Part shown: positions 8,376 to 17,617 of the stretch, piece by piece
How the letters are laid out: the number at the start of each line of letters is the position of its first letter
How positions within the stretch are numbered: position 1 is the first letter of the stretch
Source: an uncultured Rhodoferax sp.
GTDB lineage: Bacteria > Pseudomonadota > Gammaproteobacteria > Burkholderiales > Burkholderiaceae_C
Direction of reading: 5' to 3'
DNA length: 64,000 nucleotides
NCBI RefSeq assembly: GCF_946221635.1
Contig: NZ_CAMIHB010000002.1
Coordinates: 62,001 to 126,000 of the forward strand
Made by a program: the position numbers and the translations under genes
Notes under the pieces: model-generated
Database searches by the model: none
Seen by the model: the letters and a program-made list of their open reading frames with translations, nothing else
Told to the model about the DNA's origin: nothing

Positions 8376-11300
8376 TGTTGTTGTCAAAAATACCGCTGTG
8401 GTTGGGACGGCTGAGTGTCGGGCGCAAGCTCACCCTGATTTATCTGCTGGATCTGACGGCCGTCATCTACGTCTCCGGCATCCTGATCCACGAGAAATAC
8501 CTGGCCATCGACTTCGCCCGCAAGGAAATCGTGGGCGCCCACTACGCCGAAGTGGTGCGGCGCAACCTCATGGGGGCCTTCCGGGTGCCACCGCCTGTGG
8601 CGGGCGTGCCGGCAGATATGGCGCGCCACGCCGGCGACCTGCAAGCCCTGGAAACCATACGCGGTGCGCACGATGCGGCGCTCAATACCGCAGAAGCCTC
8701 GCAACGCTTGGCCTCCCTGCTACAAACGCCATCCAGCAAAGGCAACAAGACGGCATTGCTGGCCCAGGGGCGCGACCTGCTCACCATCGTGGGCAACCAG
8801 TCCAACCTGATTCTGGACCCCGACCTGGACAGCTACTACGTGATGTCGCTGACTGTGTTGCGCTTTCCGGAGCTGCTGCAGGTGCTCTACGACACGCGTG
8901 ACTTCATGCAGCAATGGGGCCAGGGCCAGCAAGGCCACAACCCCAGCGCTCAGCTACTGACCCTGGTGGGGCGGCTGGATGCCGTGCTGCAGGGGATGGA
9001 GTCCGACTACGAGCAGGCCTGGCTGGCCGGCTCGCCCCAGCTCAAGGCAGGCCTGGGTGCCACCCGCAATGCCCTGCTGGAGCAGGCGCGCCGCTTCTCC
9101 CAAACCGTGCAGGCCAGCTCCGGCAGGGGCTTGAGTGCCGAGGAGGCGCAGGCGCTGGAGGGGGCGTACCAGGCGGCCCTGGCCGGGCTGGACGGTGCCT
9201 GGCGTGTAGGCTTGGAACAGCTGCAGCTCTTGCTGGACGCGCGGGTGGACGGGCTGTTCCACCGCATGTGGCTGCACCTGGGCACCGCACTCCTCCTGCT
9301 GGGCTGCATCCTGAGTCTGGTGTACCTGGTGGCCAGCCAGATCGCGCGGCCCTTGCAGGCGCTGGCGCGCGTGGCCGACGACGTCCGCAACACCGCGGAC
9401 TACACGCGCCGCGCCCACTGGCACAGCCGTGACGAGATCGGTCAGCTCTATACCGCCTTCAACAGCATGCTCGCCCAGCTCGACCATGACCGCCTGGCGC
9501 AGCAGGAACTGGCCGCCAGCGCCCGTGCCGCCGAGGCGCAGCGCGAGCTGGTGGAGGCTTTCCCTATTCCCATGGTGGTGACCTCGGTACCCGAGCACCA
9601 GGTGCTGCACGCCAACGCACCGGCCCAGCCCTGGCTGGGCGAGCGGCATACCGACCCCTGGCGCACCGGACTGGAGCCCGGCGTGCGCAGCCGCTTTTTC
9701 CAGCGTCTGGCGGACTTCGATGCGGTGGATGAATTCGAGGTGCGCTGGATGGGTGGGGCAGTGCCCTCCTGGGCGGTGCTCTCGGCGCGCCGCCTCAAGT
9801 ACCAGGGCCAGGACGCGGTGCTGACCGCCTTTGCCCCCATCAACAAGCTCAAGGTCATGGAGCAGCGCCTGGAGCTGTGGGCCAAGGTGTTCGAAGCCTC
9901 CAGCGAGAGCATCATCATCATGGACGAGTCGCGCAAGATCATCAGTGTGAACCGTGCTTTCTGCCGCAGCACGGCGTTTGACTTCTATGAGGTCATCGGC
10001 CACGACCTCTCCATGGTCATGGACAGCCCGCAGGACATGGTCTGGTCCGACCTGGAGGACAAGGACGCCTGGCAGGGCGAGGTGCGCATCCGCAAGCAGT
10101 CCGGCGGCAGCTACCCGGCCTGGCTCATGGTGTCCGCGGTGCACAAGAGCGCCACCAGCGGCGAGGTGGTCAACTACATCGGTATCTCGATCGACATCAC
10201 CGACCGCAAGGCCAAGGAGGAGCGCATCCGCTTCCTGGCCCAGCACGATGTGCTGACCGAGCTACCCAACCGCTCTTTGTGCCAGCAGCGCCTGGCCGAA
10301 GCGCTGGCCCAGGCCGCGCAGACGGGCGAGCAGGTGGCGGTGCTCTTCATCGACCTGGACCGCTTCAAGTTCATCAACGACACCCTGGGCCACCACATTG
10401 GCGACGGCCTGCTGCGCACTGTGGCGCGCCGCCTCACGGCCGCCGTGCGGGCCGACGACACGGTCAGCCGCCTGGGCGGGGACGAGTTCGTCGTCATCCT
10501 GCGGCATGTGGCACACCGCGATGAGCTCTCCGCCATGGTCAACCACCGGCTGATCCCGGCCCTGCGCCAGAGCGCCATGGTGGAGGGCCACAACCTCACC
10601 GTCTCCTGCAGTGTGGGCGTGGCGCTCTACCCCGAGGACGCTACGGCCCAGGACGAGCTGATGCGCCGCGCCGATGCCGCCATGTATGAGGCCAAGGCGG
10701 CCGGCCGCGACATGGCGCGCTTCTTTTCCCCCGAAACCGACCAGCGCGTGCAGGCGCGCCAGACCATGGAGGCCCAGTTGCGCCAGGCCCTGGTCAACGA
10801 CGAATTCAGCCTGCACTTCCAGCCCCGTCTGAATGCGCGCACGCGCCGCGTCCAGGGCGCCGAAGCCCTGCTGCGCTGGCATAACCCTTTGCTGGGCCAG
10901 GTCTCGCCCAACCATTTCATCCATCTGGCCGAAGAGACCGGTCTCATCAAACCCATAGGTCTGTGGGTGCTGCGCGAGGCCTGCGCCCAGTGGGTGGCGC
11001 TGCAGGCACGCGGCCTGTGCCAGGGGATGGAACTCTCGGTCAACCTCTCGGTGGCCCAGCTCTCCGACCCTGAGCTGGTGGGGCAACTGCGCGAGATCCT
11101 CGACGCCTCGGGCATGGAGCCGGGACTGCTGGAGCTGGAGCTGACCGAATCCACGCTGATGGACAACCCGGTCGCCGCGCAGGCCCAGGTCAGTGCGCTC
11201 AAGGCGCTGGGCGTGCAGATCGCCATTGACGACTTCGGCACCGGCTATTCCAGCCTGGCCTATCTCAAGCGTTTCGAGATCGACAAGCTCAAGGTGGACC

Positions 11301-11554
11301 AGTCTTTCGTCTACGGCATGTTGGACGACAGCGCCGACGCGGCCATCGTGCACGCCGTCATCGCGCTGGGCCACACCCTGGGCCTCAAGGTGGTGGCCGA
11401 AGGCGTGGAGAACCTGCCCACGGCCCAGACGCTGACCGCGCTGGGCTGTGACGAGCTGCAGGGCTACTGCTTCAGCCGCCCGCTGCCGGTGGAGGACCTG
11501 GTGGCCTGGCTCCATGGCCAGGAGGACCGGCCCGACCGGCGCCGGGGGCGCTGA
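8375..11554 (+). CDS. Membrane-bound sensor with HAMP, PAS, GGDEF and EAL domains (cyclic-di-GMP turnover)
   Basis: This 1059-residue inner-membrane protein has a first membrane segment near 18-38, a large periplasmic sensing region, a second segment near 297-320, HAMP, two PAS-like stretches, GGDEF near 700 and EAL from about 800. The cyclase motif RLGGDEFVVIL is intact, and RADD five residues before GGDEF is an intact product-inhibition I-site. The phosphodiesterase residues are also intact: EALLRW near 829, ELTESTLM, IDDFGTGYSSL, KVDQSFV, AEGVE. Both activities are therefore possible. The ATG at 8375 is preferred over a GTG at 8330, which would place the hairpin inside the coding region. 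Confidence 0.93.
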   Translation: MLLSKIPLWLGRLSVGRKLTLIYLLDLTAVIYVSGILIHEKYLAIDFARKEIVGAHYAEVVRRNLMGAFRVPPPVAGVPADMARHAGDLQALETIRGAHDAALNTAEASQRLASLLQTPSSKGNKTALLAQGRDLLTIVGNQSNLILDPDLDSYYVMSLTVLRFPELLQVLYDTRDFMQQWGQGQQGHNPSAQLLTLVGRLDAVLQGMESDYEQAWLAGSPQLKAGLGATRNALLEQARRFSQTVQASSGRGLSAEEAQALEGAYQAALAGLDGAWRVGLEQLQLLLDARVDGLFHRMWLHLGTALLLLGCILSLVYLVASQIARPLQALARVADDVRNTADYTRRAHWHSRDEIGQLYTAFNSMLAQLDHDRLAQQELAASARAAEAQRELVEAFPIPMVVTSVPEHQVLHANAPAQPWLGERHTDPWRTGLEPGVRSRFFQRLADFDAVDEFEVRWMGGAVPSWAVLSARRLKYQGQDAVLTAFAPINKLKVMEQRLELWAKVFEASSESIIIMDESRKIISVNRAFCRSTAFDFYEVIGHDLSMVMDSPQDMVWSDLEDKDAWQGEVRIRKQSGGSYPAWLMVSAVHKSATSGEVVNYIGISIDITDRKAKEERIRFLAQHDVLTELPNRSLCQQRLAEALAQAAQTGEQVAVLFIDLDRFKFINDTLGHHIGDGLLRTVARRLTAAVRADDTVSRLGGDEFVVILRHVAHRDELSAMVNHRLIPALRQSAMVEGHNLTVSCSVGVALYPEDATAQDELMRRADAAMYEAKAAGRDMARFFSPETDQRVQARQTMEAQLRQALVNDEFSLHFQPRLNARTRRVQGAEALLRWHNPLLGQVSPNHFIHLAEETGLIKPIGLWVLREACAQWVALQARGLCQGMELSVNLSVAQLSDPELVGQLREILDASGMEPGLLELELTESTLMDNPVAAQAQVSALKALGVQIAIDDFGTGYSSLAYLKRFEIDKLKVDQSFVYGMLDDSADAAIVHAVIALGHTLGLKVVAEGVENLPTAQTLTALGCDELQGYCFSRPLPVEDLVAWLHGQEDRPDRRRGR

Positions 11555-11559
11555 GATTT

Positions 11560-11608
11560 GCTATCAAATAAGGAGCTGCTTGCGCACATTCCACGGGGGA
11601 TGGATGCC
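11560..11608 (+). repeat. Dispersed 49-bp intergenic repeat, copy A
   Basis: The copy begins GCTATCAAATAAGGAGCTGC and continues with TTGCGCACATTCCACGG. It sits 5 nt after the GGDEF-EAL stop. It aligns without gaps to four other copies at 35929, 47456, 51182 and 61427, all in the same orientation in the window. Confidence 0.85.
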
Positions 11609-11652
11609 AATTTGGCTGCCAACCTGCCCGTGGGGAGCGCGGTACCTGATTC

Positions 11653-12849
11653 TCAGGGCAGCAGCGCCTTGCGGGCGGCCAGTGCGGTGTCGGTGAAGTC
11701 GGTGAACACGCCGTCCACACCGGTCTTGTAGAAGGCGGTGTATTCGCGTGCGGCGTCCTTCTGGTAGTCCATCGCCAGGCGGCGCGACTCGTTGCGGAAG
11801 GTGAAGGGGTGCACGAACAGGCCCGCCTTGTGGGCGTCGGCCACCAGGCTGGTGGGGGCCATGCTGGTTGCGTCGGCATCGTTGACCTTGCCGTCGCCGT
11901 TCACGTCCACGGGCTTGCCGTCCGCACCGATGGTGCCCTTGATGCTGATGATGTAGCGCTTCCAGGGGCCGATGCCGTCGGCGTAGGTCTTGATTTCGGC
12001 CAGGCCTTCGGGCGTCACCATCACGTCGAAGTTGCGCTTGTCGCCCATGATGGTCCAGTCGTAGGGGCGGTCGCTGGGCACGGCAAAGGTGACCTTGCCG
12101 GTGCGCAGGTCTACGCTGTCGCCATCGATGAGCTGCACCATCTTGGTTTGCAGGCCCTTGCTCTTCATGTACTTGAGGCTGCCGGGTTCAAAGGACTGCA
12201 CGAACACGGGGGCGGTCTTGCTGTTCCAGCCGGCCTTGTTCAGCAGGGCGATCAGCGTGTCTTCCATGGGCAGGCCCAGGGCCGCGAAGTAGCTCGGGTT
12301 TTTGGTTTCGGGGTAGATGGCGATGGTGCGGCCGGTCTTGGCGGACTGGGCCTTGGCCAGGTCGATCACCTCCTGCAGCGTGGGTACCTTGAACTTGCCG
12401 TTGAACTCCTGCGGGCGCTCGGCGTCGGTGGAGATGGCGCCCAGGGTCTTGATTTCGGCCAGCGTGAAGTCGTCGCTGAACCAGCCGGTCTGGGTCTCAC
12501 CGTCGACCTGGATGGTCTTCTTGCGCGAGGCGAACTCGGGATGCTTGGCCACATCGGTGCTGATGGCCAGGTTGGGGTCGTGGCGGGTGATGAGTTGGCG
12601 GTCCTTGGTCACCACCAGGTCCATTTCGATCACGTCGGCGCCCAGCTCGATGGCGCGGGTGTAGGCCTCCAGCGTCTCTTCGGGCAGGTAGCCGGAGGCG
12701 CCGCGGTGCGCAATCACCAGGGGCGCCTGGCCATCCAGGGTGGGCAGGCTGGTGCGTTGGCTGGGGGCGGTGCCGCAGGCAGACAGGCCCAGGGCCAGGA
12801 GCAAGGCGGCGCTGGCGGCGGGACGGCGGCAGAACGGGATCGAAGGCAT
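11653..12849 (-). CDS. glpQ: Glycerophosphodiester phosphodiesterase, lipoprotein
   Basis: The 398-residue product hydrolyses glycerophosphodiesters to glycerol-3-phosphate and an alcohol. It has a lipoprotein signal (LLLALGLSAC, Cys about residue 24) and so is probably anchored in the envelope. Catalytic motifs are AHRGASGYLPEETLEAY, ADVIEMDLVVTKD and RHDP. An insert near residue 325 contains DVNGDGKVNDAD, a full EF-hand/dockerin-like calcium loop, in keeping with the calcium dependence of this family. AAGGAG lies 7 nt before the chosen ATG at 12849; the longer frame to 12936 would bury the signal peptide. Confidence 0.92.
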   Translation of the reverse strand: MPSIPFCRRPAASAALLLALGLSACGTAPSQRTSLPTLDGQAPLVIAHRGASGYLPEETLEAYTRAIELGADVIEMDLVVTKDRQLITRHDPNLAISTDVAKHPEFASRKKTIQVDGETQTGWFSDDFTLAEIKTLGAISTDAERPQEFNGKFKVPTLQEVIDLAKAQSAKTGRTIAIYPETKNPSYFAALGLPMEDTLIALLNKAGWNSKTAPVFVQSFEPGSLKYMKSKGLQTKMVQLIDGDSVDLRTGKVTFAVPSDRPYDWTIMGDKRNFDVMVTPEGLAEIKTYADGIGPWKRYIISIKGTIGADGKPVDVNGDGKVNDADATSMAPTSLVADAHKAGLFVHPFTFRNESRRLAMDYQKDAAREYTAFYKTGVDGVFTDFTDTALAARKALLP

Positions 12850-12908
12850 GAACCACTCCTTGGAAAAAGAAGCGGTCCATCCTACGGACCAATTGTGTGA
12901 GTTTTGTG

Positions 12909-13772
12909 TCAGGCCTTGAGTTGGCGGGCCAGCCACTGTGCCATGGGGCTGGCGCTGTCCTCCAGGCCATGGATCACGCTGAAATGGTCGGCCCCCGGCA
13001 CGGCGCGCAGCTCGGTCGGGTTGCCCAGGGCCTGGGCTGCCATGTGGTAGAGGGCCGACTGGCGCGCGAATTCACTGCTTTCGGCGCCGCCCCAGGTCAC
13101 CCAGGTGGGGGTGGGACAGGCGCGCACATGGGCCGCAGGCGAATAGTGGCGCACCGTGGCCTCGTCGAGCTGGATCATGGGTTGCAGGTAGCTGTAGCGC
13201 AGCGGCTCCAGGTCGTGCAGGCCGCTGATGAGCAGCGCAGCCTTGAGCGGGTCGCGCGGCAGGCCGTAGTCGGTGTCCCAGGCGGTCTGCAGGCACATGG
13301 CGCTCAGGTGGCCGCCGGCCGAGTGGCCGCCCACAGCCACGCGCGCGGGGTCGCCACCGTAGGGGGCAATGTTGCGCAGCGTCCAGGCCACGGCTGCGCG
13401 GCACTGGCGCGTGATCTCCGCCACCGTGACAAAGGGGCACAGCGCGTAGTTGACGACGACCGTGGTGATGCCCAAGGGCTGCAAGCCCAGGGCGACGCCG
13501 CTGAAGTCCTTGGCGGAAAAGGCACGCCAGTAGCCGCCGTGGATGAAGACAAAGACCGGCGCATTCGGCGCATCGGCCGGAAAGATGTCCAGCGTCTCGT
13601 GCACCGTGGGGCCGTAGGGAATGTCCAGATGCGCTTTCAGCGTGCTGCGCGCCGTGTGCGCTGCGGCCGCGTAGTGCCTGCCAGGCGCGCTGGTGTCGGC
13701 CAGACCGGTGGAGGGGTTGTATTGCGCGTCGATCTGCGCCTGGGTATCAAAGTCACGGTAGAGCTTGGGCAT
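12909..13772 (-). CDS. Alpha/beta hydrolase of the arylformamidase / kynurenine formamidase type
   Basis: A 287-residue cytoplasmic serine hydrolase. It has the HGGYWR motif (HGGxW) near residue 78, typical of arylformamidases, the nucleophile elbow GGHSAGGH near 147, and a C-terminal DHFSVIHGL that carries the catalytic His. Arylformamidases open N-formylkynurenine or related formanilides. The gene is divergent from the 2-aminobenzoate cluster and shares its control region, so N-formylkynurenine or N-formylanthranilate are attractive substrates; this is inference. A general carboxylesterase is the alternative. It is followed 59 nt later by the glpQ gene on the same strand. Confidence 0.8.
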   Translation of the reverse strand: MPKLYRDFDTQAQIDAQYNPSTGLADTSAPGRHYAAAAHTARSTLKAHLDIPYGPTVHETLDIFPADAPNAPVFVFIHGGYWRAFSAKDFSGVALGLQPLGITTVVVNYALCPFVTVAEITRQCRAAVAWTLRNIAPYGGDPARVAVGGHSAGGHLSAMCLQTAWDTDYGLPRDPLKAALLISGLHDLEPLRYSYLQPMIQLDEATVRHYSPAAHVRACPTPTWVTWGGAESSEFARQSALYHMAAQALGNPTELRAVPGADHFSVIHGLEDSASPMAQWLARQLKA

Positions 13773-13836
13773 GGCGTGTGCGGACTGAAGGGGTGGGTGT
13801 CAGTTTAGGGCCTCAGGGAAAGTCACTAGGCGTTTA

Positions 13837-13882
13837 TTTGGTTTAAATACTTTACTTTTAAACTATTAATTATTAAATTAGA
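13837..13882. promoter_or_regulatory. AT-rich divergent control region with inverted repeat (candidate MarR operator)
   Basis: In an otherwise GC-rich sequence this stretch is almost all A and T. It contains GTTTAAA (13841-13847) and TTTAAAC (13857-13863) as perfect arms around a 9-nt spacer, then TTAATTATTAAATTA. It lies between the arylformamidase-like gene and the 2-aminobenzoate cluster. The cluster's own MarR regulator is the natural candidate to bind here (inference). Confidence 0.55.
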
Positions 13883-13931
13883 TGCACGGCTCCGGCAAGG
13901 GTCGCGTTTTTTTGCCAGGCAAGGAGATGTG

Positions 13932-16289
13932 ATGAAGATCGTGTGCATAGGCGGTGGTCCCTCGGGCCTGTACTTCGCGCTGCTGATGAAGCAGGCCCAC
14001 CCGGGCCATGACATCACGGTGGTGGAGCGCAACAAACCCTATGACACCTTCGGCTGGGGCGTAGTGTTCTCGGACGCGACCATGGACAACATGCGCGTGC
14101 ACGACCCCGAGACGGCGGCCGAGATCCAGCAGGCCTTCAACCACTGGGACGACATCGAGCTGCAGATCAAGGGGCAGCGCATCCGCTCCGGCGGCCATGG
14201 CTTTGTCGGCATCGGCCGCAAGAAGCTGCTCAACATCCTGCAGGCGCGCTGCGAGGCGCTGGGCGTGAAGCTGGTGTTCGAGACCGATGTGCAGGGCGAC
14301 GAGGACTACCCGGACGCCGACCTCATCATCGCCAGCGACGGCATCAATTCGCGTATCCGCACCAAGTACCAGGACATTTTCAAGCCCGACAACGTGGTGC
14401 GCCCCAACCGCTATATCTGGCTGGGCACGACCAAGCTGTTCGACGCCTTCACCTTCGCCTTTGAGAAGACCGAGCACGGCTGGTTCCAGTCCCATATCTA
14501 CAAGTTCGACGACCAGACCACCACCTTCATCGTCGAGTGCCCCGAACATGTCTGGCAGGCGCACGGCCTGGACCAGGCTGACCAGGCGCAGAGCATCGCC
14601 TTCTGCGAACAACTCTTTGCCAAGACGCTGGACGGCGCGCCCCTCATGACCAATGCGCGTCACCTGCGTGGCTCGGCCTGGCTGAATTTCCAGCGCGTCA
14701 AGTGTGCACAGTGGCACACTTTCAACGGCAAGAGCCATGTGGTGCTGATGGGCGATGCGGTGCATACCGCCCACTTTGCGATTGGATCGGGGACCAAGCT
14801 GGCGATCGAGGATGCCATCGTGCTGGCCAATCTGTTCCGCGCCCAGGGGCAGACCCCGGACGTGATTCCCGCGGTGCTGGAAAAATACCAGGCCGAGCGC
14901 AATATCGACGTGCTGCGCCTGCAGAATGCCGCCTGGAATGCGATGGAGTGGTTCGAGGTCTGCGGCGAGCGCTACTGCGACCAACTCGAAGGCCCGCAGT
15001 TCATGTACTCCATGCTCACGCGCAGCCAGCGCATCAGCCACGAGAACCTGCGTCTGCGCGACGCCGCGTGGCTGGGGGACTTTGAGCGCTGGTTCGCCGA
15101 GCGTGCTGGCATGCATCTGGCGGCCAGGCAGCCGGCCCCGCCGCCCATGTTCACCCCCTACACGCTGCGCGGTCTTACGCTGAAGAACCGCATCGTGGTC
15201 TCGCCCATGGCGCAGTACTCGGCGGTGGACGGTGTGCCTACCGACTATCACCTGGTGCACCTCGGCGCGCGCGCCATGGGCGGCGCGGGCCTGGTGTTTG
15301 CCGAAATGGCCTGTGTTTCGCCCGAGGGTCGCATCACCCCCGGATGCCCAGGCCTTTACACAGCCGAACAACAGTCCGCCTGGACGCGCATCGCCGACTG
15401 GATCCACACCCAGACCGATGCCAAGTTCGCGCTGCAGATCGGCCATGCCGGCGCCAAGGCCTCCACCTGCGTGCCTTGGGAAGGCGGCGGCATCGACCAG
15501 CCCTTGCCCAGCGGCAACTGGCCCCTGATGGCGGCCTCCAGTTACCAATACCTGGATGGTGTGAGCCAGACCGCGCGGGCCATGACGCGTGCCGACATGG
15601 ATGTGGTGAAGGCCCAGTTCGTCGCCGCGGCGCAGATGGCAGCCGAGGTGGGTGCCGACTGGCTGGAGCTGCACTGCGCGCATGGCTACCTGTTGTCCGG
15701 CTTCATCTCGCCGTTGACCAATACGCGAACGGATGAATATGGCGGCAGCCTGGAGAACCGCCTGCGCTACCCGCTCGAAGTGTTCGCTGCCGTGCGCGCC
15801 GCCTGGCCGGCGGACAAGCCCATGTCGGTACGTATCTCGGCGCACGACTGGGTCGAGGGGGGTATTACGCCGGCCGATGCGGTTGACGTTGCCAAGGCCT
15901 TCAAGGCCGCGGGCGCCGACATGATCGACTGCTCCTCCGGCCAGGTCAGCAAGAAGGAAAAGCCGGTCTATGGCCGCATGTTCCAGACGCCGTTTGCCGA
16001 CCGCATCCGCCAGGAGGCTGGCATTCCGACTATGGCAGTGGGCGCGATCAGCGAGGCCGACCACGCCAACAGCATCCTCGCCGCCGGTCGCGCCGACCTC
16101 TGTGCCGTGGCACGGCCGCACCTGGCCAATCCGGCCTGGACGCTGACCGAGGCCGCCAAGATTGGCTACACCCCCCAGCCCTGGCCACGCCAGTACCGCG
16201 CCGGCAAGCAGCAGATGGAAAGCATTTTTGCGCGCGAGAAAGCGCAGGCCGCGCTGGCCGTGCAGTCCCCAACCCGGGTGGAAGCATGA
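13932..16289 (+). CDS. abmA: 2-Aminobenzoyl-CoA monooxygenase/reductase (fusion of two flavoproteins)
   Basis: The 785-residue protein is the key ring-attacking enzyme of the CoA-dependent aerobic anthranilate route. Residues 1 to about 390 are a salicylate-hydroxylase-type FAD monooxygenase (IGGGPSGLYFALLMKQ at the start, GDAVHTAHFAIGSGTKLAIE near 277). Residues from about 400 are an Old Yellow Enzyme-type FMN reductase (FTPYTLRGLTLKNRIVVSPM, LHCAHGYLLSGF, TRTDEYGGSLENR). Databases also call this fusion salicylyl-CoA 5-hydroxylase/oxidoreductase. The neighbouring ligase and Rid gene favour 2-aminobenzoyl-CoA. The known product is 2-amino-5-oxocyclohex-1-ene-carbonyl-CoA. AAGGAG lies 5 nt before the ATG at 13932; a GTG overlaps at 13929. 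Confidence 0.9.
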   Translation: MKIVCIGGGPSGLYFALLMKQAHPGHDITVVERNKPYDTFGWGVVFSDATMDNMRVHDPETAAEIQQAFNHWDDIELQIKGQRIRSGGHGFVGIGRKKLLNILQARCEALGVKLVFETDVQGDEDYPDADLIIASDGINSRIRTKYQDIFKPDNVVRPNRYIWLGTTKLFDAFTFAFEKTEHGWFQSHIYKFDDQTTTFIVECPEHVWQAHGLDQADQAQSIAFCEQLFAKTLDGAPLMTNARHLRGSAWLNFQRVKCAQWHTFNGKSHVVLMGDAVHTAHFAIGSGTKLAIEDAIVLANLFRAQGQTPDVIPAVLEKYQAERNIDVLRLQNAAWNAMEWFEVCGERYCDQLEGPQFMYSMLTRSQRISHENLRLRDAAWLGDFERWFAERAGMHLAARQPAPPPMFTPYTLRGLTLKNRIVVSPMAQYSAVDGVPTDYHLVHLGARAMGGAGLVFAEMACVSPEGRITPGCPGLYTAEQQSAWTRIADWIHTQTDAKFALQIGHAGAKASTCVPWEGGGIDQPLPSGNWPLMAASSYQYLDGVSQTARAMTRADMDVVKAQFVAAAQMAAEVGADWLELHCAHGYLLSGFISPLTNTRTDEYGGSLENRLRYPLEVFAAVRAAWPADKPMSVRISAHDWVEGGITPADAVDVAKAFKAAGADMIDCSSGQVSKKEKPVYGRMFQTPFADRIRQEAGIPTMAVGAISEADHANSILAAGRADLCAVARPHLANPAWTLTEAAKIGYTPQPWPRQYRAGKQQMESIFAREKAQAALAVQSPTRVEA

Positions 16290-17059
16290 GCACGCCGACG
16301 AGCCCACACCACGCCCTGGTCACGGGCGGAGGCAGCGGCATTGGCGCAGCGATTGCCGTGGCATTGGTTGCGGCTGGTCTGCGTGTGACCATTGCCGGGC
16401 GGCGCGCCGAGGTGCTGCAGGCGCTGGCCGTGTGCTACCCCGGTCGGATGCAGGCCGCGGTGGTGGATGTAACGGACGAGGCGTCAGTGGCACAAGCCTT
16501 TGCCCAGGCCAAGGTCGGTTTCGGCCCGGTGCAGGTGCTGGTGAACAACGCCGGCCAGGCGCACAGTGCGCCGTTCCTCAAGACCGATGTGGCGATGTGG
16601 CAGCAGATGCTGTCCGTCAACCTCACGGGCACCTTTCTGTGCAGCCAGGCTGCACTACCCGACATGCTGGCCGCCAAAGCGGGCCGCATCATCAACGTCG
16701 CCAGCACTGCGGGGCTGGTTGGCTATGCCTATGTGGCGGCCTATGTGGCGGCCAAGCACGGCGTGGTCGGCCTCACGCGTGCGCTGGCGCTGGAGGTGGC
16801 GAAGAAGGGCGTCACGGTCAACGCTGTTTGCCCCGGCTACACCGAAACCGACATCCTGCGCGAGAGCATTGCCAATGTGGTGGCCAAGACCGGACGCAGC
16901 GAAGATGAGGCGCGTGCGACGTTCGCGTCCGGCAACCCGCAGGGGCGCATCGTGCAACCCGAGGAGGTGGCCGACGCCGTGCGCTGGCTCAGCGGTCCTG
17001 GCGCGGCCTCCGTCAACGGCCAAACCATCGCCGTTTGCGGCGGTGAAACCATGCATTGA
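16286..17059 (+). CDS. Short-chain dehydrogenase/reductase
   Basis: A 257-residue classical SDR: cofactor motif TGGGSGIG at 13-20, NNAG at 87-90, Ser140, and Tyr153-x3-Lys157. Its start overlaps the abmA stop (ATGA), so translation is coupled. The sequence is of the 3-hydroxybutyrate dehydrogenase/3-oxoacyl reductase kind. In this pathway it could act on the 5-oxo group of the alicyclic CoA thioester or on a later 3-hydroxyacyl-CoA. That role is inferred from position only. Confidence 0.88.
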   Translation: MSTPTSPHHALVTGGGSGIGAAIAVALVAAGLRVTIAGRRAEVLQALAVCYPGRMQAAVVDVTDEASVAQAFAQAKVGFGPVQVLVNNAGQAHSAPFLKTDVAMWQQMLSVNLTGTFLCSQAALPDMLAAKAGRIINVASTAGLVGYAYVAAYVAAKHGVVGLTRALALEVAKKGVTVNAVCPGYTETDILRESIANVVAKTGRSEDEARATFASGNPQGRIVQPEEVADAVRWLSGPGAASVNGQTIAVCGGETMH

Positions 17060-17066
17060 AGACCCC

Positions 17067-17591
17067 ATGAAAAAAGACCCCAGCCTGGACCTGCTCAACG
17101 CCGCCGACGAATTGGGCTACGAGGCGCGCACAGCCACCGGTGACCACGCAGCGCTCAAGCTGTGGCTGCGCATGCTGTCCTGCACCAACCAGATCGAGGC
17201 GGAAATCCGCCGCCGCCTGCGCGTGCGTTTTGACACCAGCCTGCCGCGCTTTGACTACATGGCGCAGCTCTACCGCGCGCCCGATGGGCTGCGCATGAAA
17301 GACCTCTCCAGCCACCTCATGGTGACGGGCGCCAATGTGACTGGCGTGACCGACGAGCTGGAGCGCGACGGCCTGGTGCAGCGCCTGAGCAGCCCCACCG
17401 ACCGGCGCTCGTGGATCGTGCGCCTCACGCCCAAGGGCCGCCAGCAGTTCGAGACCATGGCGCAGGAGCACGAGCAATGGATTCTGGAGCTCTTCTCCTG
17501 CCTCAACGCACCGGCGTTGGCGCAGATGTACCAGCAACTTGGCGCGCTGCGCGTGCATGTGTTGGACAAGCAATCCAGTGCCCTGCAGTAA
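17067..17591 (+). CDS. MarR-family transcriptional regulator of the 2-aminobenzoate cluster
   Basis: The 174-residue protein has a winged helix in the middle: LRVRFDTSLPRFDYMAQLYR, then LRMKDLSSHLMVTGANVTGV as the HTH and the wing with LSSPTDRRSWIVRLTPKGR. MarR proteins of aromatic-CoA clusters usually repress and are released by the CoA thioester. A MarR gene is also part of the Azoarcus evansii 2-aminobenzoate cluster. It starts 7 nt after the SDR stop with no clear ribosome site, so coupling is likely. The AT-rich region at 13837 is the likely target. Confidence 0.9.
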   Translation: MKKDPSLDLLNAADELGYEARTATGDHAALKLWLRMLSCTNQIEAEIRRRLRVRFDTSLPRFDYMAQLYRAPDGLRMKDLSSHLMVTGANVTGVTDELERDGLVQRLSSPTDRRSWIVRLTPKGRQQFETMAQEHEQWILELFSCLNAPALAQMYQQLGALRVHVLDKQSSALQ

Positions 17592-17617
17592 CCGCATTGC
17601 CCCCAAGGACCCCCAGC

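Noticed and set aside
13878..16307. Minus-strand open frame of about 800 codons opposite abmA
   Set aside because: It is a codon-bias shadow of the fusion oxygenase; it has no recognisable domain and no ribosome site.
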